Assembly: GCA_913046175.1 (NCBI GenBank) | Contig: CAJWSN010000085.1 | Span: 1 to 5,406, forward strand | DNA: 5,406 bases | Direction of reading: 5' to 3' | Origin: an uncultured Opitutia bacterium | Lineage (GTDB): Bacteria > Verrucomicrobiota > Verrucomicrobiia > Opitutales > JABJCN01 | In this document: positions 1 through 5,406 of the stretch, piece by piece | How the letters are laid out: each line of letters opens with the position of its first letter | How positions within the stretch are numbered: the stretch's first letter is position 1 | The notes under the pieces: model-generated | What the model saw: only the letters and a program-made list of their open reading frames with translations | Databases searched by the model: none | Told to the model about the DNA's origin: nothing | Made by a program: the position numbers and the translations under genes

Positions 1-93
1 CTTATTCGCACAGCGATATCTGCCCGCCACACGGCAGAGGACTTTGAACGGATCGAAGAAGCCCTTCAGTATGCCGTCAGGAAGGCCCTTTAG
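1..93 (+). CDS. C-terminal end of a PLP-dependent alpha-oxoamine synthase family enzyme (5' truncated)
   Basis: Frame 1 is open from the first base and stops at TAG (91-93), giving the last 30 residues of a protein that begins left of the window. The segment IRTAISARHTAEDFERIEEAL closely resembles the C-terminal signature of the alpha-oxoamine synthase family, in which 2-amino-3-ketobutyrate CoA ligase, 8-amino-7-oxononanoate synthase and serine palmitoyltransferase end with an R-(I/L)-x-x-x-(M/L)-S-A-x-H-T strand followed by a helix. These cytoplasmic PLP enzymes condense an acyl thioester with a small amino acid and release CO2. The catalytic lysine and PLP-binding parts are outside the window, so the substrate cannot be assigned. 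The gene converges on the minus-strand glycosyltransferase, with 33 bases between the stop codons. Family call is moderately secure; the exact member is unknown. Confidence 0.7.
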   Translation, partial: LIRTAISARHTAEDFERIEEALQYAVRKAL

Positions 94-106
94 GGGCTAC
101 CCCTAA
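90..106. terminator. Short hairpin in the convergent gap (possible weak bidirectional terminator)
   Basis: TTAGGGG (90-96) and CCCCTAA (100-106) form a perfect 7-bp stem with a 3-base CTA loop. The left arm includes the stop codon of the plus-strand gene. Neither strand has a T-run after the stem, so this is not a textbook intrinsic terminator. Its position between two converging genes makes a role in transcript ending or 3'-end protection plausible. Confidence 0.35.
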
Positions 107-126
107 TAGAAGCCCGGGGACGCCTG

Positions 127-1194
127 CTACCCGGTAATTTTTTGGACCAGGTTTGTGGCCGCGTCCTTCCAGGTTGGGAGTTTGGCTGCTTCTGCCTCAA
201 TGGTCAACTTGGATAGGAACTCCTTGTCCTGAAGAAGTCTGCGCAGCTGGGCTGTTAAGCTGTCCGGGTTTTCAAGATCAAATTGCAACACACCGCCGTA
301 AACGATGTTTTCCTCAATGGAAGGGAGGTTGCTGGCAAGAACCGGTCGGTTTATCCAGAGGGACTCAAGGACGGGCAGTCCACAGCCTTCAGCCATGGAG
401 GGAAAAAGGCAGAGGTTGGCGGACTGGTAAAGTTCCAGGAGTTTGCTTTCAGAGGGGGACTTGTGCCATTTTAGCGTGTAGCCCTTTTTGCTGAGATCTT
501 TTATGCGTCTGAGAATGGGTTTCCCAAAGTGTGGGTTTACGCGTCCTGCCAAGTGAAGTTGGAAGTCGAGGCCTTCATCCCAGAGAGTCCTGCATGCATC
601 CAGACTCAGTGATTGGTTTTTTCGGGGCTCAAGGATGCCCACCTGCAACAACTGGAGGGGAGTGTTGATGGAGGGCGGATTGCAATTGCGAGGCTGTCCG
701 TTAAAATCCGCACCCCATTGGATGAACGTGGTTTTCGTGGGGTTTTCTATTCCGATCCAGCGCCAATAACCCTGTAATTCCTTTTCGCTGGCAATCGACA
801 CTGCCAGAACCTGATCCCACGCAGTTGCCAGCATTTTCATGTAGTGGGGATGGCGCGCAACGCTCTTGGGCCAGGTGATATGGGGATGCCGAATGGGTAT
901 CGCATCATGAAATATGGCAACCTTTTTGCCCGGAAAGCCTTGTGCCCATTCACGGAACCCGGGCCTGTCATTTTCATCGAAGACTTCAGCGGTCAGGAAA
1001 ATGTCTGGATTTTCCACGACACGGTTTCTTTTGAGACACAGGAACGAACGGCTTGACTTGTCCCATCTGACGGGAGTCACCATCAGCCCTAGACGAACCA
1101 ACTCTGCAGGCAACCGGTCTGTAACGCGCTTTATTCCGGAAGCAGGATATTTTTTGCTGCCGGTTTTCGTACTGTCCCAAAGGAGCAACTTCAT
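127..1194 (-). CDS. GT4-type (GT-B fold) glycosyltransferase, last gene of the minus-strand block
   Basis: This 355-residue protein is a likely cytoplasmic or membrane-associated retaining glycosyltransferase that moves a sugar from a nucleotide-sugar donor to a growing glycan or lipid-linked acceptor. The C-terminal Rossmann half is clear: VGILEPRKNQ at residues 185-194 matches the 'VG-x-LEPRKN' donor-binding loop of glycosyltransferase group 1. AEGCGLPVLESLWINRPVLAS (268-288) carries the EX7E pair E269/E277. The N-terminal half is more divergent, with the acceptor-side segment VAIFHDAIPIRHP at 92-104. No signal peptide or membrane span is seen. The ATG at 1194 overlaps the TGA of the upstream glycosyltransferase as ATGA, which fits translational coupling and supports this start; only a weak GAAAAG lies just before it. 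The LEPRKN variant resembles mannosyltransferase-like O-antigen/exopolysaccharide enzymes, but donor and acceptor cannot be read from sequence. Family is confident; substrate is unknown. Confidence 0.9.
   Translation of the reverse strand: MKLLLWDSTKTGSKKYPASGIKRVTDRLPAELVRLGLMVTPVRWDKSSRSFLCLKRNRVVENPDIFLTAEVFDENDRPGFREWAQGFPGKKVAIFHDAIPIRHPHITWPKSVARHPHYMKMLATAWDQVLAVSIASEKELQGYWRWIGIENPTKTTFIQWGADFNGQPRNCNPPSINTPLQLLQVGILEPRKNQSLSLDACRTLWDEGLDFQLHLAGRVNPHFGKPILRRIKDLSKKGYTLKWHKSPSESKLLELYQSANLCLFPSMAEGCGLPVLESLWINRPVLASNLPSIEENIVYGGVLQFDLENPDSLTAQLRRLLQDKEFLSKLTIEAEAAKLPTWKDAATNLVQKITG
1191..1194 (-). other. ATGA stop/start overlap coupling two glycosyltransferase genes
   Basis: On the minus strand the bases read ATGA: ATG starts the downstream glycosyltransferase and TGA ends the upstream one. 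Such overlaps usually reflect one mRNA with translation re-initiation, so both enzymes are probably made together. Confidence 0.85.
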
Positions 1195-2414
1195 CTTTTC
1201 GCGTGTTTCATCAGGAGTGTAAAAAGGGCTTGTCCATTTTTTTGAATATCAAAGTTTTCATTGATCCAGCTGCGGGCATTGGTCCGGATTTCAGGAATTT
1301 GTCGGTTGTGTTGCAGGGATTGTATTGTATCCGCCCACGCTTGTGGACTTTTCGTATCCAGGACAAACCCTGTGCTGCCATGCTCGATTGCTTCAAGCAC
1401 TCCTGTTGACGGGGTCGTCAGCACCGGCACTCCCAGTGTCATTGCCTCGGCAACAACGTTTGGAAAGCCATCACGATCGCCGTTTTTGGCAATTTGCCCG
1501 GTGAAGAGGAAAAGGTCTGCACGATGATAGGCTTCCTCAACATTATGGTAGTTGAGTCGGCCCCTGAAATTCAAGATGTGATCCAAGCCTCGTCGGTTGC
1601 TTTCCCTGTGCAATTCCTCCTCAAGCGGTCCGTGTCCAACAATTTCCGCTTCAAATGAGAAGCCACGTTCTTTCAAAGCATGGAAGACTGCCAATTGAAA
1701 CGAAAAGTCTTTTTTCTCAACCAGTCGGCCCACGCTTAGGATTCGCATGGGCTTCTTGTTGAGCTTCGCTGAATGCCCGGTTGCCTGAAGTTGAATGCCT
1801 CGCCTGACCAGGTGAATTTTTTCGGGAAGGACATCCTTGCCCAGCAAATGGTCGCGCGTTGCCCGTGTCGATGTGCGTATAAATTTTGCAGACTGCATTT
1901 TTTCCTCCAGCAACCAGTCCCCTCCATGCTTGAAAACATCGTAGGCATGAGCCTCCATGGAAAAGGGGAGGCCTGTAAGACGGTTTAAGGCCAATGCCGC
2001 TGCTGCCGGCATTGTGCCCCAAGTGGCGTGAATCAGGTCTGGAGGGTTTCTCTGGATGGCCCTGGCGTGATTCAGGGCCCATGCGAAACCCCAGAAATTT
2101 TCCAGCCAGTTTTGCACCATGGGGAGCCTTCTTTGAAGAAGTATTCCAAGAATCTCACGAAAGGCATCGGGGCAACGCAGAATCCAGACTGGTATTTTGC
2201 TCAGGAACTGGGGTAAATCCTGAATTGAGGAGGTTTCAACAGGTTCTTTGTCAAATTGTCCGTCACCTCCCCAGAGTGAACGGATGTCCAAATTCACCGA
2301 TTGCTCTTGCAGGTATTGAACTTCTCTCTGAAGAAAGGTTTCGCTGAAACGGGGAAAGGTGGTTGCGAGGTAGAGAACCCTTGGTCGGGCCGTTTCGGTG
2401 TGTGCCCCTTCCAT
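1191..2414 (-). CDS. GT4-type glycosyltransferase, middle gene of the minus-strand block
   Basis: This is a 407-residue GT-B glycosyltransferase if translation begins at ATG 2414. The first strand and helix, RVLYLATTFPRFSETFLQREV (12-32), match the 'FP-x-(L/F)SETF' start typical of exopolysaccharide-type group 1 transferases. SVGRLVEKKDF (227-237) is the donor phosphate-binding loop with R230 and K235, and VGHGPLEEEL follows at 259-268. In RDGFPNVVAEAMTLGVPVL (314-332) the usual EX7E motif reads D315-x7-E323, so the first glutamate is an aspartate. No signal peptide or membrane segment is evident. The reading frame stays open upstream to an ATG near 2579, which would add 55 highly charged residues and overlap the upstream gene by about 100 bases. 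I prefer 2414 because the recognisable fold begins 11 residues later; AAAAGGA lies almost against this ATG, so the start is uncertain. Its end overlaps the next gene by 4 bases (ATGA). Donor and acceptor are unknown. Confidence 0.88.
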   Translation of the reverse strand: MEGAHTETARPRVLYLATTFPRFSETFLQREVQYLQEQSVNLDIRSLWGGDGQFDKEPVETSSIQDLPQFLSKIPVWILRCPDAFREILGILLQRRLPMVQNWLENFWGFAWALNHARAIQRNPPDLIHATWGTMPAAAALALNRLTGLPFSMEAHAYDVFKHGGDWLLEEKMQSAKFIRTSTRATRDHLLGKDVLPEKIHLVRRGIQLQATGHSAKLNKKPMRILSVGRLVEKKDFSFQLAVFHALKERGFSFEAEIVGHGPLEEELHRESNRRGLDHILNFRGRLNYHNVEEAYHRADLFLFTGQIAKNGDRDGFPNVVAEAMTLGVPVLTTPSTGVLEAIEHGSTGFVLDTKSPQAWADTIQSLQHNRQIPEIRTNARSWINENFDIQKNGQALFTLLMKHAKR

Positions 2415-2478
2415 TTCCTTTTGCGATTCCTGTGCCCGTGTCCCTTCTGACACCCCCTGCAAGGCTCTGCTTTCCCTT

Positions 2479-3417
2479 CTAAGCCTTTTCCCTCTTGGAA
2501 AGCCTTCTGTCGCCGCCTGTTCCCCTTTCCTTGTTCTCTGGTATTCCTCCCCCGTTGCGGGATCCATTATGACTCTCATCTACCGAGGTCCTTTCATAGT
2601 CGAAAGCGAGCTTGATTTCCTCAGCCACCGCAGTCTTTTCACCATCCACGGTGATATTGCCCTGGAAAAGGGCCAGGGGGTGGCGAATGTTCCTGGGCCT
2701 GATTTGCAGGGTGAGTATATCCCCGGGCTTGCAGACCCGATGGCAGCGAACCCCATCGCAGGAAGCAAAATAAATGGAAGTGGAATCCACGTCATGTTGC
2801 AGTTTTTCCTCTTCCGCGGTCAGCAGATAGAAAACCGCAAGTTGTCCAAGGGCTTCGATCATGATGGAGGCGGGAAAAACCGGGTTGTTCTTAAAATGGC
2901 CTTGGAGGAAGCTTTCAGAGCCCTTGATTATATAGGTGGCTGTTGCCTCGTGAGTGCCGACGGAGGCGGTTTCCAGGAAGAGAAACGGTTCCTGGTGAGG
3001 CATGATGGCAGCGATTTCCTCAATTGGATACTTGCGCAGGTTTTGTACGGGAGCTTCACCCTTGATCTTGGCTTCCATGAAGGTGTTCACTCCTCCTATG
3101 GTGCGCAGTTCCCGAAGTTCCTCATTGTCAAAAGTGAGATCGAGCGTTTTTTCCAGCAGCATCACAATCTCAAGCATGGTCAGCGAATCGATGCCCAGAT
3201 CCTCCATCAGGTTTGTCTCTTCATCGCCCTCACGCAGTTTTGGGCGTGCTTCCGGTTCCAAAAACCGTTCGATGACACCCATGACGATGACTGGAACCTG
3301 TGTGGCATCCTTATCCTGTCGAAAGGTTACGACAGCATCAAACGTACCGGATGGGCACCGCTTCAGTTCCTCGCGCAGTTCTTTTTTTTGTTCTTCGGTA
3401 AGCTGGGTTTCAGACAT
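2479..3417 (-). CDS. Acyl carrier protein fused to a FabZ/FabA-like hot-dog dehydratase domain
   Basis: This 312-residue protein has two domains. Residues about 30-120 are a carrier protein: MEDLGIDSLTMLEIVMLLEK (71-90) contains the DSL motif, with S78 the expected phosphopantetheine attachment site. Residues about 128-272 are a 3-hydroxyacyl-ACP dehydratase-type hot-dog domain: MPHQEPFLFLE (139-149) corresponds to the 'MPH-R-x-PF' segment, and GHFKNNPVFPASIMIEALGQ (173-192) keeps the catalytic-type H174 and E188 at the FabZ spacing of 14 residues. It may therefore hold an acyl chain and dehydrate or bind its 3-hydroxyacyl form. Residues about 275-312 are a polar, probably disordered tail rich in G, R, E and K. 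FabZ and ACP are usually separate proteins of roughly 150 and 80 residues, so the fusion is notable. The ATG at 3417 is chosen because AAGG lies 6 bases upstream; a GTG at 3456 in frame lacks such a site. The next gene follows after about 64 bases. Confidence 0.85.
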   Translation of the reverse strand: MSETQLTEEQKKELREELKRCPSGTFDAVVTFRQDKDATQVPVIVMGVIERFLEPEARPKLREGDEETNLMEDLGIDSLTMLEIVMLLEKTLDLTFDNEELRELRTIGGVNTFMEAKIKGEAPVQNLRKYPIEEIAAIMPHQEPFLFLETASVGTHEATATYIIKGSESFLQGHFKNNPVFPASIMIEALGQLAVFYLLTAEEEKLQHDVDSTSIYFASCDGVRCHRVCKPGDILTLQIRPRNIRHPLALFQGNITVDGEKTAVAEEIKLAFDYERTSVDESHNGSRNGGGIPENKERGTGGDRRLSKREKA

Positions 3418-3423
3418 AACAAG

Positions 3424-3427
3424 CCTT
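3424..3427 (-). promoter_or_regulatory. Shine-Dalgarno-like AAGG that sets the start of the carrier-dehydratase gene
   Basis: On the minus strand the sequence reads TCCAAGGCTTGTTATG, placing AAGG 6 bases before the ATG at 3417. It is short, but it favours this ATG over the in-frame GTG at 3456. Confidence 0.5.
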
Positions 3428-3474
3428 GGATAAGTACACTTGCTGTCGTAATACACAAGCGCGTATTAACGCCG

Positions 3475-3506
3475 TCTATATCTTGGCGCACCTGTCAGGG
3501 AGTCAA
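3475..3506 (-). promoter_or_regulatory. Weak candidate sigma70-type promoter for the minus-strand gene block
   Basis: On the minus strand TTGACT (3506-3501) matches the -35 consensus at five of six positions, and TATAGA (3480-3475) matches the -10 consensus at four of six. The spacer is 20 bases, longer than the usual 16-18, which makes the call weak. It lies about 60 bases upstream of the carrier-dehydratase ATG, in the divergent gap. The near-palindrome GCGT-ATTA-ACGC (3461-3472), between these boxes and the gene, could be an operator or chance. Confidence 0.2.
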
Positions 3507-3539
3507 CCTGAAACGGTAATCTGTCCAGAGATGTGCCTC

Positions 3540-3569
3540 TTGGAAAAGATCCATTCACATCCTTGTAAT
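3540..3569 (+). promoter_or_regulatory. Candidate sigma70-type promoter for trpS
   Basis: TTGGAA (3540-3545) and TGTAAT (3564-3569) are separated by 18 bases and match the -35 and -10 consensus at four and five of six positions. Transcription would begin near 3576, leaving a leader of roughly 57 bases before the trpS ATG. I see no Shine-Dalgarno match, T-box or attenuator-like structure in that leader. Confidence 0.3.
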
Positions 3570-3632
3570 CCGAGCTTTATTTTTTCTTTTGATTACGGCA
3601 ACCTGCCGCAGTTTTCTTATTCCACTTAAATT

Positions 3633-4691
3633 ATGAAAACGGTTTTGACCTGTGCCCAGCCAACGGGAAACCTTACCCTTGGAAATTATCTTGGGGCGGT
3701 GCGCAACTGGGCAGCCTTGTTGCCTGGAAATGAGTGCTATTTTGGCATTGTCGACCAGCATGCGATCACCACGGACTATTCCCCCGCAGAACTTCGACAG
3801 AATTGCCTGCGTTGTGTTGCCCAGTACATTGCCTGTGGATTGGATCCAGAAAGTGCGCATATCTTCATGCAAAGTCATGTGACTGGTCACACGGAGCTGG
3901 CTTGGGCCCTTAGTTGCCTGACTCCAGTTGGAGATCTTTTTCGAATGACTCAATTCAAGGAAAAGACGGGGTCCTCAGGGGCCGTTGATTCCGGGGATGG
4001 GGCTCCATGGCAGAATGCTTCGCTTTCCGGCAAACCACAACCCAAGCCCCTGATGAATGGGGGCCTGCTTTACTACCCCGTTCTCATGGCGGCGGACATC
4101 CTTCTATACAATGCGGATGTTGTTCCTGTGGGTGAAGACCAGAAGCAACACCTTGAACTTTGTCGGGATCTTGCCCAACGGTTCAACCATTACTATTCCG
4201 ATACCTTCACCATTCCTGATGCCTATATTCCGGAAACCGGTGCCCGGATCATGTCCCTGCAGGATCCATCCCGCAAGATGTCGAAGTCCGACGCAAATGA
4301 AAGGGCAACCCTTTTTATCCTCGATACTCCTGAGCAGATCAAAAAGAAGATTATGAGTGCGGTGACGGACTCTGATTCTGCCATCACCTACGAACCTGCG
4401 AGGCACGGAATCCGGAACTTGCTGGATATTTTTGGGGCCCTGACCAATCGCGCACCCAAGGAGATTGCCGCTGAGTTTGACGGACGTGGCTACGCGGATT
4501 TTAAGAATGCGCTTGTGGATGTGGCAGTTGAATCCCTGGCTCCCATTCGTCAAAAGTTTGATGAATTGATGGAGAATAAGGATTTTCTGCAGCAGGTGCT
4601 GCAACAGGGTGCTGCCGCCGCGCAAAAACGTGCGTGGAAAATTCTCGCAAAGGTACACCGCAAGGCCGGTTTCCTGGAGCCCTTGAGATAG
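3633..4691 (+). CDS. trpS: Tryptophanyl-tRNA synthetase
   Basis: This cytoplasmic class I aminoacyl-tRNA synthetase activates tryptophan with ATP and charges tRNA-Trp. The protein has 352 residues; bacterial TrpS is commonly about 330-340. The N-terminus AQPTGNLTLGNYLGA (8-22) carries the HIGH-type signature as T-L-G-N, as in the E. coli style. IVDQHA (39-44), YYPVLMAADILLYNADVVPV (147-166) and GEDQKQHLELCRDLAQRFN (167-185) are family blocks, and the second ATP-binding signature KMSKS is at 215-219. Residues 112-143, between the conserved FKEK and GLLYYP blocks, form a loop about 22 residues longer than in E. coli TrpS, rich in G, S and P. The ATG at 3633 is chosen because it places the HIGH block at the usual distance from the N-terminus. 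No Shine-Dalgarno sequence is visible before it (CACTTAAATT). The gene diverges from the carrier-dehydratase block and converges with the outer-membrane gene. Confidence 0.97.
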   Translation: MKTVLTCAQPTGNLTLGNYLGAVRNWAALLPGNECYFGIVDQHAITTDYSPAELRQNCLRCVAQYIACGLDPESAHIFMQSHVTGHTELAWALSCLTPVGDLFRMTQFKEKTGSSGAVDSGDGAPWQNASLSGKPQPKPLMNGGLLYYPVLMAADILLYNADVVPVGEDQKQHLELCRDLAQRFNHYYSDTFTIPDAYIPETGARIMSLQDPSRKMSKSDANERATLFILDTPEQIKKKIMSAVTDSDSAITYEPARHGIRNLLDIFGALTNRAPKEIAAEFDGRGYADFKNALVDVAVESLAPIRQKFDELMENKDFLQQVLQQGAAAAQKRAWKILAKVHRKAGFLEPLR

Positions 4692-4706
4692 GCTCAATGT
4701 TTCCCT

Positions 4707-4725
4707 GCACCCTGCATCTGGGTGC
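4707..4725. terminator. Hairpin between convergent trpS and outer-membrane gene
   Basis: GCACCC (4707-4712) and GGGTGC (4720-4725) form a perfect 6-bp stem around the 7-base loop TGCATCT, 15 bases after the trpS stop. There is no T-run on either strand, with only TTGCTGT following on the plus side. Position between two converging genes suggests a shared weak terminator. Confidence 0.4.
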
Positions 4726-4743
4726 TTGCTGTACTGGTTCCAA

Positions 4744-5406
4744 CTACCAGAGCCACCGTAGATTCAAGTCCAGAATATGGAACGAGGTATCGTAAGAACT
4801 TTGATGGCGAACAGAGGTATCCATGCCTGTCCATAATTGGCCTTCGGTATCGACATCGTTCATAAAAATGTGTCGGTAACCTGTTGTGAGGGAAAGGTGT
4901 TCAGTAAAGCCAATTCCCAGCCCGAGAAAGAATTGAGCGGCGACGTTTACCTGGGAAAAATCAATGCTGACAGGTCCCCCGGGGTTTTCGCTGCCTGATA
5001 CATGAACACCTCCCAATCCAGCACCAACATAGAGAATGAAATCAGGACTCCAGTATTCCATCCCGTTCAGGTCGGAGGCGGATGAACCGAAGTACTGGGT
5101 GAAGCGGTAATTTGCAAAAAGAGGGATCATGCGAGTGGAAATGTCATTGGTCCCCGGGTACCCCGAATCAAATGAATAGTAAGTGAAGCCTGTTTCCACC
5201 TCAATTGCATGACCGCTGAGGAAATATCGACTGCTGAGAAATTCATACCCCCCTCGCACACTGATTCCGAAGGAGCTGTCAGAACTGTGTCCCTTAACCT
5301 GGGGCTTGACCAGCATTGGGCTGATTCCCAGGAAGGGGGAAGCCCAAAGACTTGTGGACCCCTGCATTAACCCCAAAAGCAGCAGGGCAAAAATTTTGCA
5401 CTTTAT
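4744..5406 (-). CDS. Small outer-membrane beta-barrel protein with signal peptide (start codon outside window)
   Basis: The minus-strand frame is open from the right edge of the window to TAG (4744-4746), giving 220 visible residues. It begins with IKCKIFALLLLGLMQG, a lysine-bearing stretch followed by a hydrophobic core, then STSLWASP, a likely signal peptidase I region. The true start codon is therefore probably just beyond base 5406, and the in-frame TTG (5376) and ATG (5367) inside the hydrophobic core should not be used as starts. The mature part shows alternating hydrophobic strands and turns, for example FGISVRGGYEF, FILYVGAGLGGVHVSG, VAAQFFLGLGIGFT and LSLTTGYRHIFM. It ends in HILDLNLRWLW, an aromatic-terminated last strand like the C-terminal insertion signal of outer-membrane proteins. 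The size fits an eight-stranded OmpX/OmpA-barrel type domain without a C-terminal OmpA peptidoglycan domain. Its specific role is unknown; its link to neighbouring genes is not evident. Confidence 0.8.
   Translation of the reverse strand: MKCKIFALLLLGLMQGSTSLWASPFLGISPMLVKPQVKGHSSDSSFGISVRGGYEFLSSRYFLSGHAIEVETGFTYYSFDSGYPGTNDISTRMIPLFANYRFTQYFGSSASDLNGMEYWSPDFILYVGAGLGGVHVSGSENPGGPVSIDFSQVNVAAQFFLGLGIGFTEHLSLTTGYRHIFMNDVDTEGQLWTGMDTSVRHQSSYDTSFHILDLNLRWLW

Noticed and set aside
1717..2082. Alternative-frame minus-strand frame within the middle glycosyltransferase
   Set aside because: It is fully inside a gene with a recognised GT-B fold and its translation resembles no family.
3418..3456. 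Upstream GTG start that would add 13 residues to the carrier-dehydratase
   Set aside because: The ATG at 3417 has AAGG at good spacing, while the extra residues show no known motif and no ribosome-binding site precedes the GTG.
2398..3519. Plus-strand open frame of 373 codons opposite the carrier-dehydratase gene
   Set aside because: It lies antisense to a gene with clear ACP and FabZ motifs, its translation shows no recognisable domain, and its composition looks like a reverse-complement shadow.
3555..3953. Minus-strand open frame of 132 codons across the trpS promoter region
   Set aside because: Most of it is antisense to the N-terminal half of trpS; no motif or start signal supports it.
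4104..4697. Minus-strand open frame of 197 codons inside trpS
   Set aside because: It is antisense to a well-conserved housekeeping gene and has no family motifs.
1..5406. CRISPR array, insertion sequence, tRNA or long repeat
   Set aside because: Reading through the window I found no regularly spaced repeats, transposase motifs, terminal inverted repeats or tRNA-like cloverleaf.

Overview
This window looks like a chromosomal segment from a Gram-negative bacterium of moderate GC content. It ends in a gene for a small outer-membrane beta-barrel protein with a signal peptide. Weak or missing Shine-Dalgarno sequences, together with an acyl carrier protein fused to a dehydratase-like fold, would fit a Verrucomicrobiota/PVC-type genome. 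That placement is an impression from gene style only; there is no rRNA or other marker to test it.

Layout from left to right: (1) bases 1-93, plus strand, hold the last 30 codons of a PLP-dependent alpha-oxoamine synthase family enzyme (KBL/BioF/serine palmitoyltransferase type). A short perfect hairpin covers its stop codon. (2) Bases 127-3417, minus strand, are a three-gene block read right to left: an acyl carrier protein/FabZ-like hot-dog fusion (3417-2479), a GT4-type glycosyltransferase (likely 2414-1191), and a second GT4-type glycosyltransferase (1194-127). The two glycosyltransferases are joined by an ATGA stop/start overlap. (3) Bases 3418-3632 are a divergent intergenic region with weak promoter candidates on both strands. 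(4) Bases 3633-4691, plus strand, encode tryptophanyl-tRNA synthetase (trpS) with an extra loop of about 22 residues. (5) Bases 4692-4743 are a short convergent gap containing a 6-bp hairpin. (6) Bases 4744-5406, minus strand, hold an outer-membrane beta-barrel protein whose start codon lies beyond the right edge of the window.

The minus-strand block suggests envelope or glycolipid chemistry. A carrier-protein/dehydratase protein would handle a thioester-bound acyl chain, and two sugar-nucleotide-dependent glycosyltransferases would build a glycan or glycolipid. The alpha-oxoamine synthase fragment is the type of enzyme that condenses an acyl thioester with an amino acid, so it could belong to the same pathway. 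It is on the opposite strand and only its tail is visible, so this link is inference. trpS is a housekeeping gene with no evident connection. I see no mobile element, CRISPR array, tRNA, rRNA or phage gene. I cannot claim an undescribed system; the carrier-dehydratase fusion and its neighbours are the most interesting lead.
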